Shown here: in pieces, positions 1 to 9,285 of the stretch
Layout: the number at the start of each line of letters is the position of its first letter
How positions within the stretch are numbered: position 1 is the stretch's first letter
DNA from: Okeania sp. SIO2C9
GTDB lineage: Bacteria; Cyanobacteriota; Cyanobacteriia; Cyanobacteriales; Microcoleaceae
Assembly: GCF_010672455.1 (NCBI RefSeq)
Contig: NZ_JAAHGO010000040.1
Span: 21,490 to 85,489 of the forward strand
Reading direction: 5' to 3'
DNA: 64,000 bases
Position numbers and translations under genes: made by a program
The notes under the pieces: generated by a model
What the model saw: the letters and a program-made list of their open reading frames with translations, nothing else
Databases searched by the model: none
Told to the model about the DNA's origin: nothing

Positions 1-1587
1 GTATTTAAAACAAAAGCCCAAAAAACAGGGTTTAGAGAATATATAGGAGGATTACTCTTGACAAAGCGATCGAAAAAACTTGTCTCAAATTGCCAACAAC
101 ACTGTAGGTCTGTCATACCAGAAATTACGGCATTTTCTAGTTCGAGCAAATTGGTCTGTAGATGCTGTGAATGAACGTCGTCTTCCAGTGATGTGGGAAT
201 GTCGCCAAACAAAACCTTCTCGTTCATTTGCTTTAATTATAGAGGATTCAGGCCACAAAAAAAGCGCACCGCCTGCGCTGAGGTTTCCGAGGGCGTAAAG
301 ACGGAGCAAGAAGTGGTAATTTAACTGCAGGAGTAGGGCGACAATATATAGGAGAAATAGGAAAAACAGATAATGGTGTAGTCGTGGTTACAACTCATCT
401 TGATGATGGAGTTAAAAGTCTGCCTTTAGATATAGCTTTGTATCAGAAAGCTGATTCTTTTCTCAAAGGAAAAAAAGACTCAGAATTTGTCAAGAAACCA
501 GACTTAGCAATGTCTCTAGTAGATCAATGTTTGTCCAGAGGACACTAACCAGAAATTGTGTTAATTGATGGGGGGTATGTTCATTAATTGATAATGGATC
601 ATGGATAATTGATAATTACCTCGGGTTTTAACCGCTACGGAATTGAATATCAGGAGATATTATTTCTTTTCTTGGTCGATGGTAGCACAGCTCCGAGACC
701 CGCTCTTATCAGAGCCGCTCCGAATTGCGCCATCCCATCCTACGGAATGCTGCGAAGATCGACCGCTGTCTTGGTCGATTGGATATGGCGAGGGGACCTC
801 GTCATCCCTCGACCGCTTTTTTCCCCTATCCAAGGGGAGGCTTCAAGGCGCGAATTATTTAATTATTAATTATTAATTATTAATTATTCTGTAACAATAC
901 ATCATTCTTAAATCAACTAGAGAAAAGAAGTGTAACTGATATAGGAGGATTAGCTAAAAACCGTTTGCGTAGCATTCCGTAGGAAAAAGTAATCATCAAA
1001 AAACAGGATGACATTAAAGAGGAAATTAGATTATACAAGCTGGCAGAAAGTATCCCTCAAAAAGCTTTCAACTTAGTTCAACTAAGCACAAAAAATGAAT
1101 CACGAAGTTTGGGTAGCTACATTAGAAGTACAAATATCTAGGATGTCAGGTCAAAAAACTATAGCTATCGTGATGAATGCTAAAAGTTTTTCTGATGCCA
1201 CTGATATTAACTATTATATAACTAATAGAGAAGACAAATATGTAACTCCTGAGTAGATATATTCTACTTATTCTCAAAGAAATTGGATGGAAGTTTTCGT
1301 GATTAGAAGCGCTGATGATGGTTAGGACTAAGAGAAGATCAAGTCAGAGATAAAATCAGCCTTAAAAGGGATTTTATTTTAGTCTGATCGTGCTTATACA
1401 TTTATTATCTGGCATCAGTTAACTGGAGGTATAAGAAGGCGTTGGGCTAACAAACCATTAAATAGCTTTACTGATACTTTAGAAGCCCGATCGTACAGCA
1501 ATATCTTATGGTTTTGTTGAGTGGTTAGATGAAAACATCGACGTATTTACCGCTCATAAAGAGAGTTTGGGGTTTGTTTGGGCTTGA
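1..1587 (+). pseudogene. IS701-family transposase, decayed
   Basis: Broken DDE transposase of the IS701 type that appears to begin before the window. Recognisable pieces in order are SQIANNTVGLSYQKLRHFLV (about 80), FALIIEDSGHKKS (about 223), GRQYIGEIGKTDNGVVVV (about 340), LVDQCLSRGH, LIDGGY, then QKTIAIVMNAKSF and a C-terminal EWLDENIDVFTAHKESLGFVW ending at the TGA near 1585. An extra A in the A-run at 71-76 shifts the frame, and several in-frame stops follow (near 547, 1255, 1323 and 1381). A miniature element sits in the GGY region at about 580-895 and a 24-bp palindrome at 963-986 is inserted in frame. It is certainly non-functional. The family call rests on motif recognition only. Confidence 0.8.
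580..895 (+). mobile_element. Miniature element, family A, inside the transposase
   Basis: An AT-rich head of repeated ATAATT units leads into ATTACCTC, a GC-richer core with CCTTATCCAAGGGGAGG-like hairpin arms, and an ATTAATTATT tail ending at GTAAC. It splits the transposase codons for GGY and NNTSF, so it is an insertion and not part of the host gene. The same architecture recurs at about 12 other places in the window. Confidence 0.65.
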
Positions 1588-2120
1588 AATTTGCTAAAGT
1601 CCCGATAGTAGTTAGATATGATAGTAAAATCAAAGATATTAAAGACCTGGCAAATCAAGTTATTACTTTAGGACAACCAGGCTCTGCTACAAGATATTAT
1701 ATTCCTTTATAGGATATTTATGGCTTGACTTTTACAGAAGTGCGCTTTGCTCCGACACCGAAAACAATTTTAGAATGCTCATCTCAAAATTAGATAGCAG
1801 GTGGTACTTGATATGAAGAATAATTTCAAAAATATAGAAATTAATTTAGCCAAAATGATTTTAAAATTATTCACAAAAGCAGATTAATTCCCCCAAGTTT
1901 GGTTTTATTAGAATCCCAAATAAACTGTAATTTAGAGCAACAAATTATTGATGTAATGAAGAAAGCACCACCAAGTATTATTGGAAATGCTAATTATATT
2001 CCTCATGCTAAAATTCCAGACTATACACAGTTTATTAAGTTTGTTGAAAAAGTTAGACTTTTAGAAAAGAACATTAAACAAAAACCTGCTGTGTTAGTGA
2101 TGGAAAAAGAAACAAACTGA
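1588..2120 (+). pseudogene. PhnD-like phosphonate/phosphite binding protein, decayed
   Basis: C-terminal half of a periplasmic substrate-binding protein of the phosphate/phosphonate ABC type. Reading the plus strand with stops ignored gives VVRYDSKIKDIKDLANQV, LGQPGSATRYYIPL, DIYGLTFTEVRFAPTPKTIL and a last open stretch from 1899 (SLVLLESQINCNLEQQII ... VLVMEKETN). The segment 'ADL-GxxxxxGxPGSAT-YY-P' is typical of the PhnD family. In-frame stops fall near 1711, 1791, 1810 and 1820. The N-terminal half is missing and the IS701-type remnant abuts directly, so insertion and deletion probably removed it. No permease or ATPase partner is present. Confidence 0.6.
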
Positions 2121-2283
2121 ATATTGAGTAAATTTTTCCCTTGCATACCGATTTGAACTTTTGACTTTTTTTTTGGGTCTTTTGGTTTTATGAAGGATTA
2201 TTGCTTTGTTTATGAGAAATGAGACTCAGGTAATGGCCATCAATTATTCTGTAAAATGATTTAATATGTGACCATAAGTATCA

Positions 2284-3018
2284 ATGTACAGGCCATTCTT
2301 AGAACATTTAGAAAAAGAGCTATTCAGTAGATTTGACTTAAGCAGTAGACCAATTCCTGCTGGTTTAGAAGCAAACGTTAGTAATCGAGGGAAGAATCAA
2401 GCCACTATCCAAAGTTGGTGTTATGAGTGTCCTCAGCTAAGAAAAATACGTTATACCTATATTGATGCAGGAGCTTCAGCTCAGGTATTTAATAGTGTGA
2501 TTTATCCCAGTTACTACTATGACATACCACTTTTAGGAATTGACTTATTATCTTTTGGTAAAAGTAAAATCTTAATAGTATTAGATTTTCAACCTTTATT
2601 TCAAGAAGAATCTTATTTAGAAAAATATATAGAACCAATGCGATCGCTGCGCGAAAAATATAATGACTTGGCTCAAAAATTAGAAATGAAATTTTATGAT
2701 GCCAACCAATATTTTTCCAAGTATTTACTGTTTGCTAAAACAGATGCAGAGACAGTGAAAACTACATTTTTCAAAGCTTATGAAGAATACATTAACTTGT
2801 ATTGGGAAATGTTAGATAAAGCAGAAATTCTTGATCGAACAGAAGATATTCAAAAGATAATTAAAGCCCAAAAAGATTACGATCAATATAGTGCAGACCG
2901 CGACCCAGCGTCAGGATTATTTAGTAGTTATTTTGGCCATGAGTGGTCAGAAAAATTTCTCTACGAATTCTTGTTTGAAGATGCTGTACCATTAGCTGTT
3001 CCTAATGCAACCCGATAA
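2284..3018 (+). CDS. pebB: Phycoerythrobilin:ferredoxin oxidoreductase PebB
   Basis: Second step of phycoerythrobilin synthesis: ferredoxin-dependent reduction of 15,16-dihydrobiliverdin to phycoerythrobilin in the cytoplasm. The 244-residue length is normal for the PcyA/PebA/PebB/HY2 family. Family signatures seen are SRPIPAGLE (21-29), YECPQLRKIRYTYIDAGASAQVFN (47-70), the strand VLDFQPLF with conserved Asp101, and SADRDPASGLFSSYFG (203-218) with the conserved Asp207. The S-A-D-R-D-P-A-S-G-L-F form and overall resemblance point to PebB and not PebA. The gene precedes pebA instead of following it, with a dead tnpB between them, so the usual pebAB co-transcription is probably lost. The ATG at 2284 lacks a clear Shine-Dalgarno sequence. 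Confidence 0.85.
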   Translation: MYRPFLEHLEKELFSRFDLSSRPIPAGLEANVSNRGKNQATIQSWCYECPQLRKIRYTYIDAGASAQVFNSVIYPSYYYDIPLLGIDLLSFGKSKILIVLDFQPLFQEESYLEKYIEPMRSLREKYNDLAQKLEMKFYDANQYFSKYLLFAKTDAETVKTTFFKAYEEYINLYWEMLDKAEILDRTEDIQKIIKAQKDYDQYSADRDPASGLFSSYFGHEWSEKFLYEFLFEDAVPLAVPNATR

Positions 3019-3212
3019 TTCCAATAATTTTTTAACTATTCAGTTAAAATTTGATACTCACTTGCACCCTTATAAGATATACAGTGGGGGTAAATACAGA
3101 AAGCACTTCTCTAAAGTTCATCAAACTTACTCATAACTATAGTTATCAAATTAAAATGGGTAAGTTTGCTCAGTTGTCTATCCATTGAGTCGTTATCAGC
3201 TACAATTAAGGG

Positions 3213-4537
3213 ATGAAGCTAGTTAAACGTCATGTGATCAGCAAATCACATTATTTGTGGTCAGAAATTGACCACTATGCTTTTTTGTCTAAAAATCTGT
3301 TTAATTTAGGTAACTATTACTATCGTCAATATTTCTTTTCCTATCAAAAGAAATTAAATTTTAATGAACTTAATCAAAAGGTGTCTAACAGTGACGATTA
3401 TCAAGTTTTACCTACCAAGGTAAGTAAGCAAATTATTAGGAGATTAGATAAAAGTTGGAGTAGTTATTTTTCATATTTAAGAGAGTGGAAAAAACAGCAA
3501 AATAAATTTTTAGGAAAACCAAAAATTCCCAAATATAAACATAAGACAAAAAGCCGAAATATTCTGCCCTATCCAGATGAATCAATTTCTAAAAAAAACT
3601 TAAAAAAAGGAATTTGTCATCTGTCGATGAGTGAAATAAAAATCCCCACTTCACAGACAGAAATAATAGAGGCAAGAATTATGCCAAAAAGTAGCTGTTA
3701 TATAATAAAATAGTCTATGAAAAATCGGAGAAAACAACAGAAAATAGACAAATAGTAGGAGTGGATTTAGGAGTAAATAATTTAATGGCTGTAACGAAAA
3801 ATCAAACATTAATATTACCTCTTTTGATTAAAGGCAGACCATTAAAAGCCATTAACACCTTGTTATAATAAACAACGCTCTTATTTACAATCTTAATTAC
3901 AAATAAACCACAATAAAAGTAATTATCATCGGTAAAAAAATTAACTCACAAACGAAATTGCCTAAGAGTAGAAAACTATCTCCATACAGCAAGTAAAAAA
4001 GTAATAGATTGGTGTCTCAACAATTAATTATTACCTCTCCTTGAAAAGAAGAGGATTGACTAATAATGAAAATTTTTTCTTCTCTTGGTCGATTGGATAT
4101 GGCGCAGGTTTCGGAGCCATCCCTAGACCACTGTTTATCCTTTAAAAGAGAGGTTTTAAACCTTAATTATTCGGTAAACCATGAAATAGGAATTTTAATC
4201 ATTGGGCAGAATCAGAATTGGAAACAAGAAATTAAAGTTAGGGAAAAAGAATAATCAACAATTTGTGAATATCCCTTACTATAGGTTAATAGAGATGTTA
4301 AGATATAAAGCCCAACTAAGAGGAATAAAAGTAATAATTACAGAAGAATCTTATACATCTCAATCAAGCTGCTTAGATGGGGATAATTTACCAAAATATG
4401 GAGTTAAAAAACCGAAATTTAGTGGAAAAATAGTAACAAGAGGGTTGTATAAAACCAGGGAAAATCAATTATTAAATGCAGATGTAAATGCGTCATTGAA
4501 TATAATTAAAAAAGTAATTCCTGATGTCTTAGACTAA
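3213..4537 (+). pseudogene. TnpB-type (IS200/IS605) nuclease, decayed
   Basis: The open N-terminal part runs 3213-3713 (166 residues, beginning MKLVKRHVISKSHYLW) with the helical TnpB fold. The RuvC-I region follows out of frame (GVDLGVNNLMAV at about 3758), then VIDWCLNN near 4000, a family A element at about 4026-4182, and the C-terminus from 4185 (ILIIGQNQNWKQEIK, NNQQFVNIPYYRLIEMLRYK, SYTSQSSC and LNADVNASLNI). Stops and frameshifts at 3713 and about 3867 and the insertion make it inactive. The zinc-ribbon region keeps the cysteine of SQSSC, but the second pair of cysteines is gone. It separates pebB from pebA. Confidence 0.85.
4026..4182 (+). mobile_element. Miniature element, family A, inside dead tnpB
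   Basis: Runs from ATTAATTATTACCTCTCC to AATTATTCGGTAA and contains the paired blocks CTCTCCTTGAAAAGAAGAGG and TTTAAAAGAGAGG. It is bounded on both sides by recognisable tnpB sequence (host codons ...CTCAAC and AACCATGAAATA...), which fixes the ends to within a few bases. Confidence 0.7.
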
Positions 4538-4650
4538 GGCATAAAGGGTTTGCCGTTTAACCCTGTGGTGGTTGAACCACTTGCGTTCAACTAAGCTTTC
4601 AGATTTTTGAGTAAGTTTGAGTAAGTTTGAGTTGAGCGGTGTGAGCTAAG
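4538..4650 (+). other. TnpB element right end (possible reRNA/omega-RNA region)
   Basis: Downstream of the dead tnpB are stem-loops (for example GTGGTGGTTGAACCAC) and a tandem GAGTAAGTTTGAGTAAGTTTGAG. The intact tnpB at 43.8-44.9 kb is followed by the comparable GGGTAAGTTTGGGTAAGTTTAG, which supports this being the shared right terminus. In this family the 3' end encodes the guide RNA; here that role is inference. Confidence 0.45.
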
Positions 4651-4780
4651 TTTTTGTAGATAAATTGCTGAAATACTAAGGCAGTCAACAACCCAGGGCT
4701 AATTCGCGTCGAATATAGCGTGGACTTGAAAAAGCTCTATTTGACCAGACTACAGAAGTTAACTATCCTACGTTTTGATC

Positions 4781-5551
4781 GTGACACCAACTGAAAATAT
4801 AGTGAATTTATATCAACCTTTTCTAGACTATGCTCTAAATGAGCTCAAGCAAGAACTAGAACTAAAACCTTACCCTATACCCTCTGGATTTGAGCATAAA
4901 GTTGCTATAACTGGCAAGGGCAAAAAGGAACAAGAAGTAGACACAACCAGTTATGCCTATTGTAGTCCCAAGCTCCGACAAATTAGAGCAGCTCATGTTC
5001 AAGGTGGCGCTGCCCTGCAAGTGTTAAATTTTGTAATATTTCCCCACCTTAATTATGATTTGCCATTTTTTGGGGCAGACCTAGTTACCCTACCAGGTGG
5101 ACATCTAATTGCTCTAGATATGCAGCCCTTATTTAGGGATGACCCTAAGTATCAAGAAAAGTATACTCAGCCAATATGGGATACCTTCCAAACACATCAG
5201 CAGCATTTACCTTGGGGAGGAGATTTTCCTGAAGAAGCAATCCCCTTCTTTTCTCCAGCTTTTCTGTGGACTCGTCCTCAAAAAACTGAATTAGTCGAGA
5301 CAAAAGTGTTTGAAGCCTTCAAAGATTACCTGCAAGCTTATTTAATTTTTGTAAAGCAAGCACAACCTATTACTGATATAGAGAAATTAGCAGAAATCAA
5401 GCAGGCACAATTGCGTTATCTCAGATATCGAGCCGAAAAAGATCCAGCTAGGGGAATGTTTACCAGATTTTATGGCCCTGAATGGACAGAAGAATATATT
5501 CATGGCTTTCTATTTGATCTAGAAAGACAGTTAGCCTTGAATCCTGTTTAA
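4781..5551 (+). CDS. pebA: 15,16-dihydrobiliverdin:ferredoxin oxidoreductase PebA
   Basis: First step of phycoerythrobilin synthesis: reduces biliverdin IXalpha to 15,16-dihydrobiliverdin with ferredoxin electrons and passes it to PebB. Family features, numbered from the TTG at 4775: PYPIPSGFE (33-40), [24 protein letters not shown] (62-85), [10 protein letters not shown] with conserved Asp115, and [18 protein letters not shown] (220-237) with Asp223. The [10 protein letters not shown] and LWTRPQ segments are PebA-like. No ATG is available near the start. I prefer the GTG at 4781 (MTPTEN); the TTG at 4775 would add two residues. It lies 280 bp upstream of cpcB on the same strand, so a link to phycobilisome expression is plausible. 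Confidence 0.85.
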   Translation: MTPTENIVNLYQPFLDYALNELKQELELKPYPIPSGFEHKVAITGKGKKEQEVDTTSYAYCSPKLRQIRAAHVQGGAALQVLNFVIFPHLNYDLPFFGADLVTLPGGHLIALDMQPLFRDDPKYQEKYTQPIWDTFQTHQQHLPWGGDFPEEAIPFFSPAFLWTRPQKTELVETKVFEAFKDYLQAYLIFVKQAQPITDIEKLAEIKQAQLRYLRYRAEKDPARGMFTRFYGPEWTEEYIHGFLFDLERQLALNPV

Positions 5552-5831
5552 CTTTCCATCTGTAAAGAATTTTGTTAATAATTTGTAATAAATAAAAATA
5601 CAACAGCATAGTATAAAGAATATCTGAAGGGTTATAAAGATAAAAGAAAATCAACAAAAACATTGATTGATAAGGTTGAAAAGCTTCTCATAAACAGTGT
5701 AAGATTTTCTCAGGATTCTCAAACAGTCCAATTTTACTTTTCCAGCCATGGGCAGCTAGCCTGAAAAAACTAAAAAAATACCCATAGCATCGAAAAGCAA
5801 TTAAAAAAAATCAAATTAGGAGAATTAATCG
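5552..5831 (+). promoter_or_regulatory. cpc promoter/leader region
   Basis: A 280-bp gene-free AT-rich spacer between pebA and cpcB. It should carry the strong cpc promoter, but I cannot fix the start site. An AGGAGA ribosome-binding site at 5818-5823 lies eight bases before the cpcB ATG, one of the clearest in the window. Confidence 0.45.
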
Positions 5832-6350
5832 ATGTTTGATGCTTTTACAAAAGTAGTTTCCCAGGCAGATGCCAGGGGTGAATTTGTTTCTACTGGCCAA
5901 ATCGACGCTCTGGCAGCAATGGTTGCAGAGAGCAACAAGCGTATAGATGCAGTTAACCGTATTACAGGTAACGCTTCTACTATCGTTGCTAATGCAGCTC
6001 GTTCTTTATTCGCGGATCAGCCTCAGTTGATTGCTCCTGGTGGAAATGCTTATACAAGTCGTCGTATGGCAGCTTGTTTACGTGACATGGAAATCATCCT
6101 ACGTTATGTAACTTATGCTACTTTTGCCGGTGATGCAAGTGTACTAGATGATCGTTGTCTCAATGGATTGCGTGAAACTTACTTAGCTCTAGGAACTCCT
6201 GGTGCTTCTGTAGCAGTAGGTGTGCAAAAAATGAAAGATGCAGCTATTGCAATTGCTAACGATCCTAATGGCATTACTCCAGGAGATTGCTCCTCTCTAA
6301 TGTCTGAGATTGGTGGCTACTTCGACCGCGCTGCAGCAGCAGTTAGTTAA
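5832..6350 (+). CDS. cpcB: C-phycocyanin beta subunit
   Basis: Light-harvesting biliprotein of the phycobilisome rods, which dimerises with CpcA. It is 172 residues long, exactly the standard CpcB length. The chromophore cysteines are present as Cys82 ([16 protein letters not shown]) and Cys153 ([10 protein letters not shown]), and Asn72 ([10 protein letters not shown]), the residue usually methylated by CpcM, is conserved. The [19 protein letters not shown] segment is diagnostic for phycocyanin beta over phycoerythrin beta. Codon choice is more constrained than in its neighbours, as expected for a very highly expressed gene. It is followed 110 bp later by cpcA in the same direction. Confidence 0.97.
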   Translation: MFDAFTKVVSQADARGEFVSTGQIDALAAMVAESNKRIDAVNRITGNASTIVANAARSLFADQPQLIAPGGNAYTSRRMAACLRDMEIILRYVTYATFAGDASVLDDRCLNGLRETYLALGTPGASVAVGVQKMKDAAIAIANDPNGITPGDCSSLMSEIGGYFDRAAAAVS

Positions 6351-6378
6351 TAAGACTGTAAAAAATCTTTTTTTGTAA

Positions 6379-6399
6379 AGATGCTGCATTTAGGCATCT
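6379..6399 (+). promoter_or_regulatory. cpcB-cpcA intergenic stem-loop
   Basis: AGATGC and GCATCT arms surround a nine-base loop in the cpcB-cpcA spacer. Such a hairpin may stabilise or process the bicistronic message. It lacks a following T-run, so it is not a standard terminator. Confidence 0.5.
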
Positions 6400-6460
6400 C
6401 TAAAAACTTTAAATTTGTAGCAAAATTCGTACTCACAAGATTTAGGAAAGTATCTCAACA

Positions 6461-6949
6461 ATGAAAACTCCTCTTACTGAAGCAGTAACAGCGGCAGATT
6501 CTCAAGGTCGCTTTCTGACTAGCACAGAATTATTCTCAGCACTTGGTCGTTTTAAATATGCTCCAGCAAGTTTAGAAGCTGCTAAAAAGCTAACTGAGAA
6601 ATCCCAAACTTTGATTGATGGAGCTGCTCAAGCAGTATACAACAAGTTCCCTTATACTACTACAACCCAGGGACCTAACTTTGCTTCTACTCCAGTAGGA
6701 AAAGCAAAGTGTGCTCGTGACATTGGTTACTATCTCCGGATGGTAACATACTGTCTGATTGCAGGTGGTACAGGTCCTATGGATGAGATACTCATTGCAG
6801 GAATTGATGAAATTAACAAAACCTTCGAGTTATCTCCTAGCTGGTACATCGAAGCGCTGAAGTATATCAAGGCTAACCACGGTATCACTGGCGATCCTGC
6901 AACTGAAGCTAACAACTATCTTGACTATGCTATTAATGCTCTTAGCTAG
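6461..6949 (+). CDS. cpcA: C-phycocyanin alpha subunit
   Basis: Partner of CpcB in rod discs. It has 162 residues, the canonical length. The bilin attachment residue is Cys84 in the segment [19 protein letters not shown]. The N-terminus [19 protein letters not shown] and the C-terminus [12 protein letters not shown] are characteristic of CpcA. The substrate of the CpcE/CpcF lyase encoded downstream is this Cys84. A large stem-loop at 7028-7084 follows, and the lyase genes come only after an 800-bp repeat-rich spacer, so most transcripts probably end after cpcA. Confidence 0.97.
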   Translation: MKTPLTEAVTAADSQGRFLTSTELFSALGRFKYAPASLEAAKKLTEKSQTLIDGAAQAVYNKFPYTTTTQGPNFASTPVGKAKCARDIGYYLRMVTYCLIAGGTGPMDEILIAGIDEINKTFELSPSWYIEALKYIKANHGITGDPATEANNYLDYAINALS

Positions 6950-7027
6950 TAGTTGTCATAGTAACTAACTGATGAAAGTGAAATTAATATTCACTTAATT
7001 AATAGCTTTGAGCTAATATTCAACGTA

Positions 7028-7084
7028 GCCTGGAGAGGTATACAGGTGCTGGCCTGTAGTTAGTATCTGTTTATCTTTCCAGGC
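7028..7084 (+). terminator. Long stem-loop downstream of cpcA
   Basis: Outer arms GCCTGGA (7028-7034) and TCCAGGC (7078-7084) enclose an inner hairpin ACAGG/CCTGT (7042-7057). Its place 80 bp after cpcA suggests 3'-end formation or message stabilisation. There is no strong T-tract, so termination is inferred. Confidence 0.5.
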
Positions 7085-7169
7085 ATCGTTATTTCAGTTA
7101 TCAGTTATCAGTTATCAGTATTTCTTGGGAAGAAAAAAGAAGGAAAGCTTATATATTTAAAGATGGAGC

Positions 7170-7740
7170 ATTGACTTAATCAAAGAATGCGGTCACGTCC
7201 AAGATATGCCCTTAAATATTAGGAATTACGATTGCCCTGAGTGTGGGTTGTCAATGGATAGAGATTTGAATGCAAGTATAAATTTAACAAAAAATAGCGA
7301 GAAGTCCCGCGTTCTCCTCGTCGGGAACGTCGTATGGGAAAGCGACTATGTTATAATATAAGAACACAGGGGGAGGGCATCACCTCTGTCAAAACTGCAA
7401 CTCCTTTGCGGGTTGAAGAATCCCGCGTTGTCGCTCAAGCACAACGTCGGGAGTATGTCAATAAAATAGGATTGTTATCAACACAGGGGGAGGACATCAC
7501 CTCTGTCAAAACTGCGGTTAGGTTTTCTCTAACTGAAGAATCCCGCGTTCGTCTCGTCATCGTCATGTCGCGTAAGCGCAACGTCGGGAGTATGTCAAGA
7601 AAGCAAGTGCGTAATTCTGAGGAAACTTCAGAATGTAAGACGCACTCAAGACATGCGGTCGGCTTGACCGTGGATGCCTGTGGACGGAGTGCTGCCGACA
7701 GTTCCGGTGGTTTGCGTAGCATTCCGTAGGAAAGCAGGAA
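7170..7740 (+). pseudogene. TnpB C-terminal remnant with duplicated right end
   Basis: From 7174 the plus strand reads CGHVQDMPLNIRNYDCPECG and LSMDRDLNASINL, the zinc ribbon and RuvC-III end of a TnpB, without any upstream part. It is followed by two tandem copies (about 7363-7480 and 7481-7606) of a block that starts ACACAGGGGGAGG and ends GTCGGGAGTATGTCAA, the style of a cyanobacterial IS200/IS605 right end. At about 7640-7700 a further TnpB-like tail (AVGLTVDACG) and a 24-bp palindrome follow. An open frame across this stretch is not a real gene. Confidence 0.7.
7363..7606 (+). repeat. Tandem duplication of a TnpB element 3' end
   Basis: Two units of about 120 bp share ACACAGGGGGAGG-ACATCACCTCTGTCAAAACTGC, GAAGAATCCCGCGTT and AACGTCGGGAGTATGTCAA. 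Between the shared blocks, copy 1 has an AACTC/GGGTT hairpin while copy 2 has GTTAG/CTAAC, so the primary sequence changed but the pairing was kept. Confidence 0.75.
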
Positions 7741-7761
7741 GAAACAGTAAAATGTTTCTAT

Positions 7762-8706
7762 ATGACGTTTTATATCGGTTTTATGAAGCAGCAGCAATAT
7801 TTAGAATTACCATCAGAGCAAGTATCAGAAAATGACGAGTCTCTAACGGTAGAAGAAGCGATCGCCAATCTACGGCATGAAGAATTAGGTAAAAGATATT
7901 ATGCTGCTTGGTGGTTGGGAAGATTTCGAGTAAATATACCTGCTGCGGTAGAAGGCTTAATTGCAGCACTAGAAGATGAATCTGACCGAACAGAGGATGG
8001 TGGGTATCCTCTCAGACGCAACGCAGCTAGAGCTTTGGGCAAGTTAGAAGACAAAAAAGCTGTACCAGCTTTGATTAAATGCTTGGAAAGTTCAGACTAC
8101 TATGTGCGAGAAGCAGCAGCAGAAGCATTAGAAATGTTGGGAGACCATAGCTGTATTTCCGCATTAATCAAACTTTTAGATGGAGGGGTCGAAGCTGCAG
8201 TATTAGTTCCAGGTAAGCCTCATCTTGTTCAACCCTACGAAGACATTATTGAAGCTTTAGGAACACTTCAAGCTCGATCGGCAATTCCTTTAATTAAACC
8301 TTTTATCGAACATCCTGTAGAGAAAGTACAATATGCTGCTGCTCGCGCTCTATATCAACTGACCGGAGAAGCAGTTTATGGAGAATATCTGACTCAAGCA
8401 TTAGATGGTGATAATTTACAATTACGACGCTCTGCACTGATGGATTTAGGAGCGATCGGCTATTTACCCGCAGCTAAGGCCATATCAGAAACTTTAGCCG
8501 AAAATAGTATGAAATTAATTGCTCTCAAAGGACTTTTGGAACATCATCTCACAATAAATTCAAAAGTTAAAAGCGGTGCGACCCCGCGTCGGCGTCAGAC
8601 GCAAGGGAATGCGCACCAAGAGAGTCAAAAGTCAAAGGTAGAATCTCAATTATTATTATCAGATGAGGCTATTGAGGTAATGACTCTAATGGACTCACTT
8701 TTATAA
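7762..8706 (+). CDS. cpcE: Phycocyanin alpha-subunit phycocyanobilin lyase, CpcE subunit
   Basis: One half of the heterodimeric E/F-type lyase that attaches phycocyanobilin to Cys84 of CpcA. It has 314 residues with HEAT/PBS-type repeats through most of the length (TVEEAIANLRHEELGKRYYAAWWLGRF near 30-50, AVPALIKCLESSDYYVREAAAEALEMLGD near 105-130, YAAARALYQLTGEA near 195). This is longer than usual: residues of about 265-290, including SKVKSGATPRRR and QTQGNAHQESQKSK, come from a palindromic repeat inserted in frame shortly before the native-looking C-terminus LSDEAIEVMTLMDSLL. The 3' end is duplicated twice downstream. An alternative ATG at 7783 would shorten the N-terminus by seven residues. 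Confidence 0.88.
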   Translation: MTFYIGFMKQQQYLELPSEQVSENDESLTVEEAIANLRHEELGKRYYAAWWLGRFRVNIPAAVEGLIAALEDESDRTEDGGYPLRRNAARALGKLEDKKAVPALIKCLESSDYYVREAAAEALEMLGDHSCISALIKLLDGGVEAAVLVPGKPHLVQPYEDIIEALGTLQARSAIPLIKPFIEHPVEKVQYAAARALYQLTGEAVYGEYLTQALDGDNLQLRRSALMDLGAIGYLPAAKAISETLAENSMKLIALKGLLEHHLTINSKVKSGATPRRRQTQGNAHQESQKSKVESQLLLSDEAIEVMTLMDSLL

Positions 8707-8983
8707 AAAAATTCAAAAGTTAAAAGCGGTGCGACCCCGCGTCGGCGTCAGACGCAAGGGAATGCGCACCAAGAGAGTCAAAAGTCAAAAGTAGAATCTC
8801 AAGTATTACGATTGGGTGAGGCTATTACAATAGATTCAAAAGTTAAAAGCGGTGCGACCCCGCGTCGGCGTCAGACGCAAGGGAATGCGCACCAAGAGAG
8901 TCAAAAGTCAAAGGTAGAATCTCAATTATTATTATCAGATGAGGCTATTGAGGTAATGACTCTAATGGACTCACTTTTATAAA
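8559..8983 (+). repeat. Threefold tandem repeat of the cpcE 3' end
   Basis: Copies start at TTCAAAAGTTAAAAGCGG at 8559, 8712 and 8835 (periods 153 and 123). Each has a palindromic core GGTGCG...CGCACC with an inner GCGTC/GACGC. Copy 1 is coding. Copy 3 repeats the whole cpcE end, including the codons for VMTLMDSLL and the TAA. Copy 2 is shortened. Confidence 0.85.
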
Positions 8984-9285
8984 ATCAGGTTCACGGGATG
9001 ACAATAGATATAGGGTCTTGGTGTGTTACGCTAGCGCGCTTCACACCCTACCAATAGCTCAGAATTTCCTACGGAATACTCCGCAAACAGGAGGGGAGAA
9101 AGAAGAAAAGAAGAAGAAAGTTTTTTGGTCGCGTAAGCGGAAGGCAGTTCTATAGCTAATTATCCGGACATGATATAATAAAGAAAAATTTTCCTTTGAG
9201 TCAATTTTATCCGTTTTAAAGCAGAGGTAATTATTAATTATTAATTATTAATTATTAATTATTAAAATTCTCCTACTCCCTAAGA
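8984..9285. other. cpcE-cpcF spacer with element fragments
   Basis: No gene seen. It holds a 24-bp palindrome variant (about 9065-9090), an isolated terminal repeat CCGGACATGATAT ending near 9175, and an ATTAATT minisatellite (9233-9265). Confidence 0.6.

Noticed and set aside
5832..6949. Phycoerythrin (cpeB/cpeA) genes, suggested by the neighbouring peb genes
   Set aside because: Lengths of 172 and 162 residues and the Cys82/Cys153 and Cys84 contexts fit phycocyanin; phycoerythrin subunits have additional bilin cysteines that are absent.
7334..7729. Open frame of 131 codons
   Set aside because: It runs through duplicated TnpB right ends and hairpins; the translation has no protein character.
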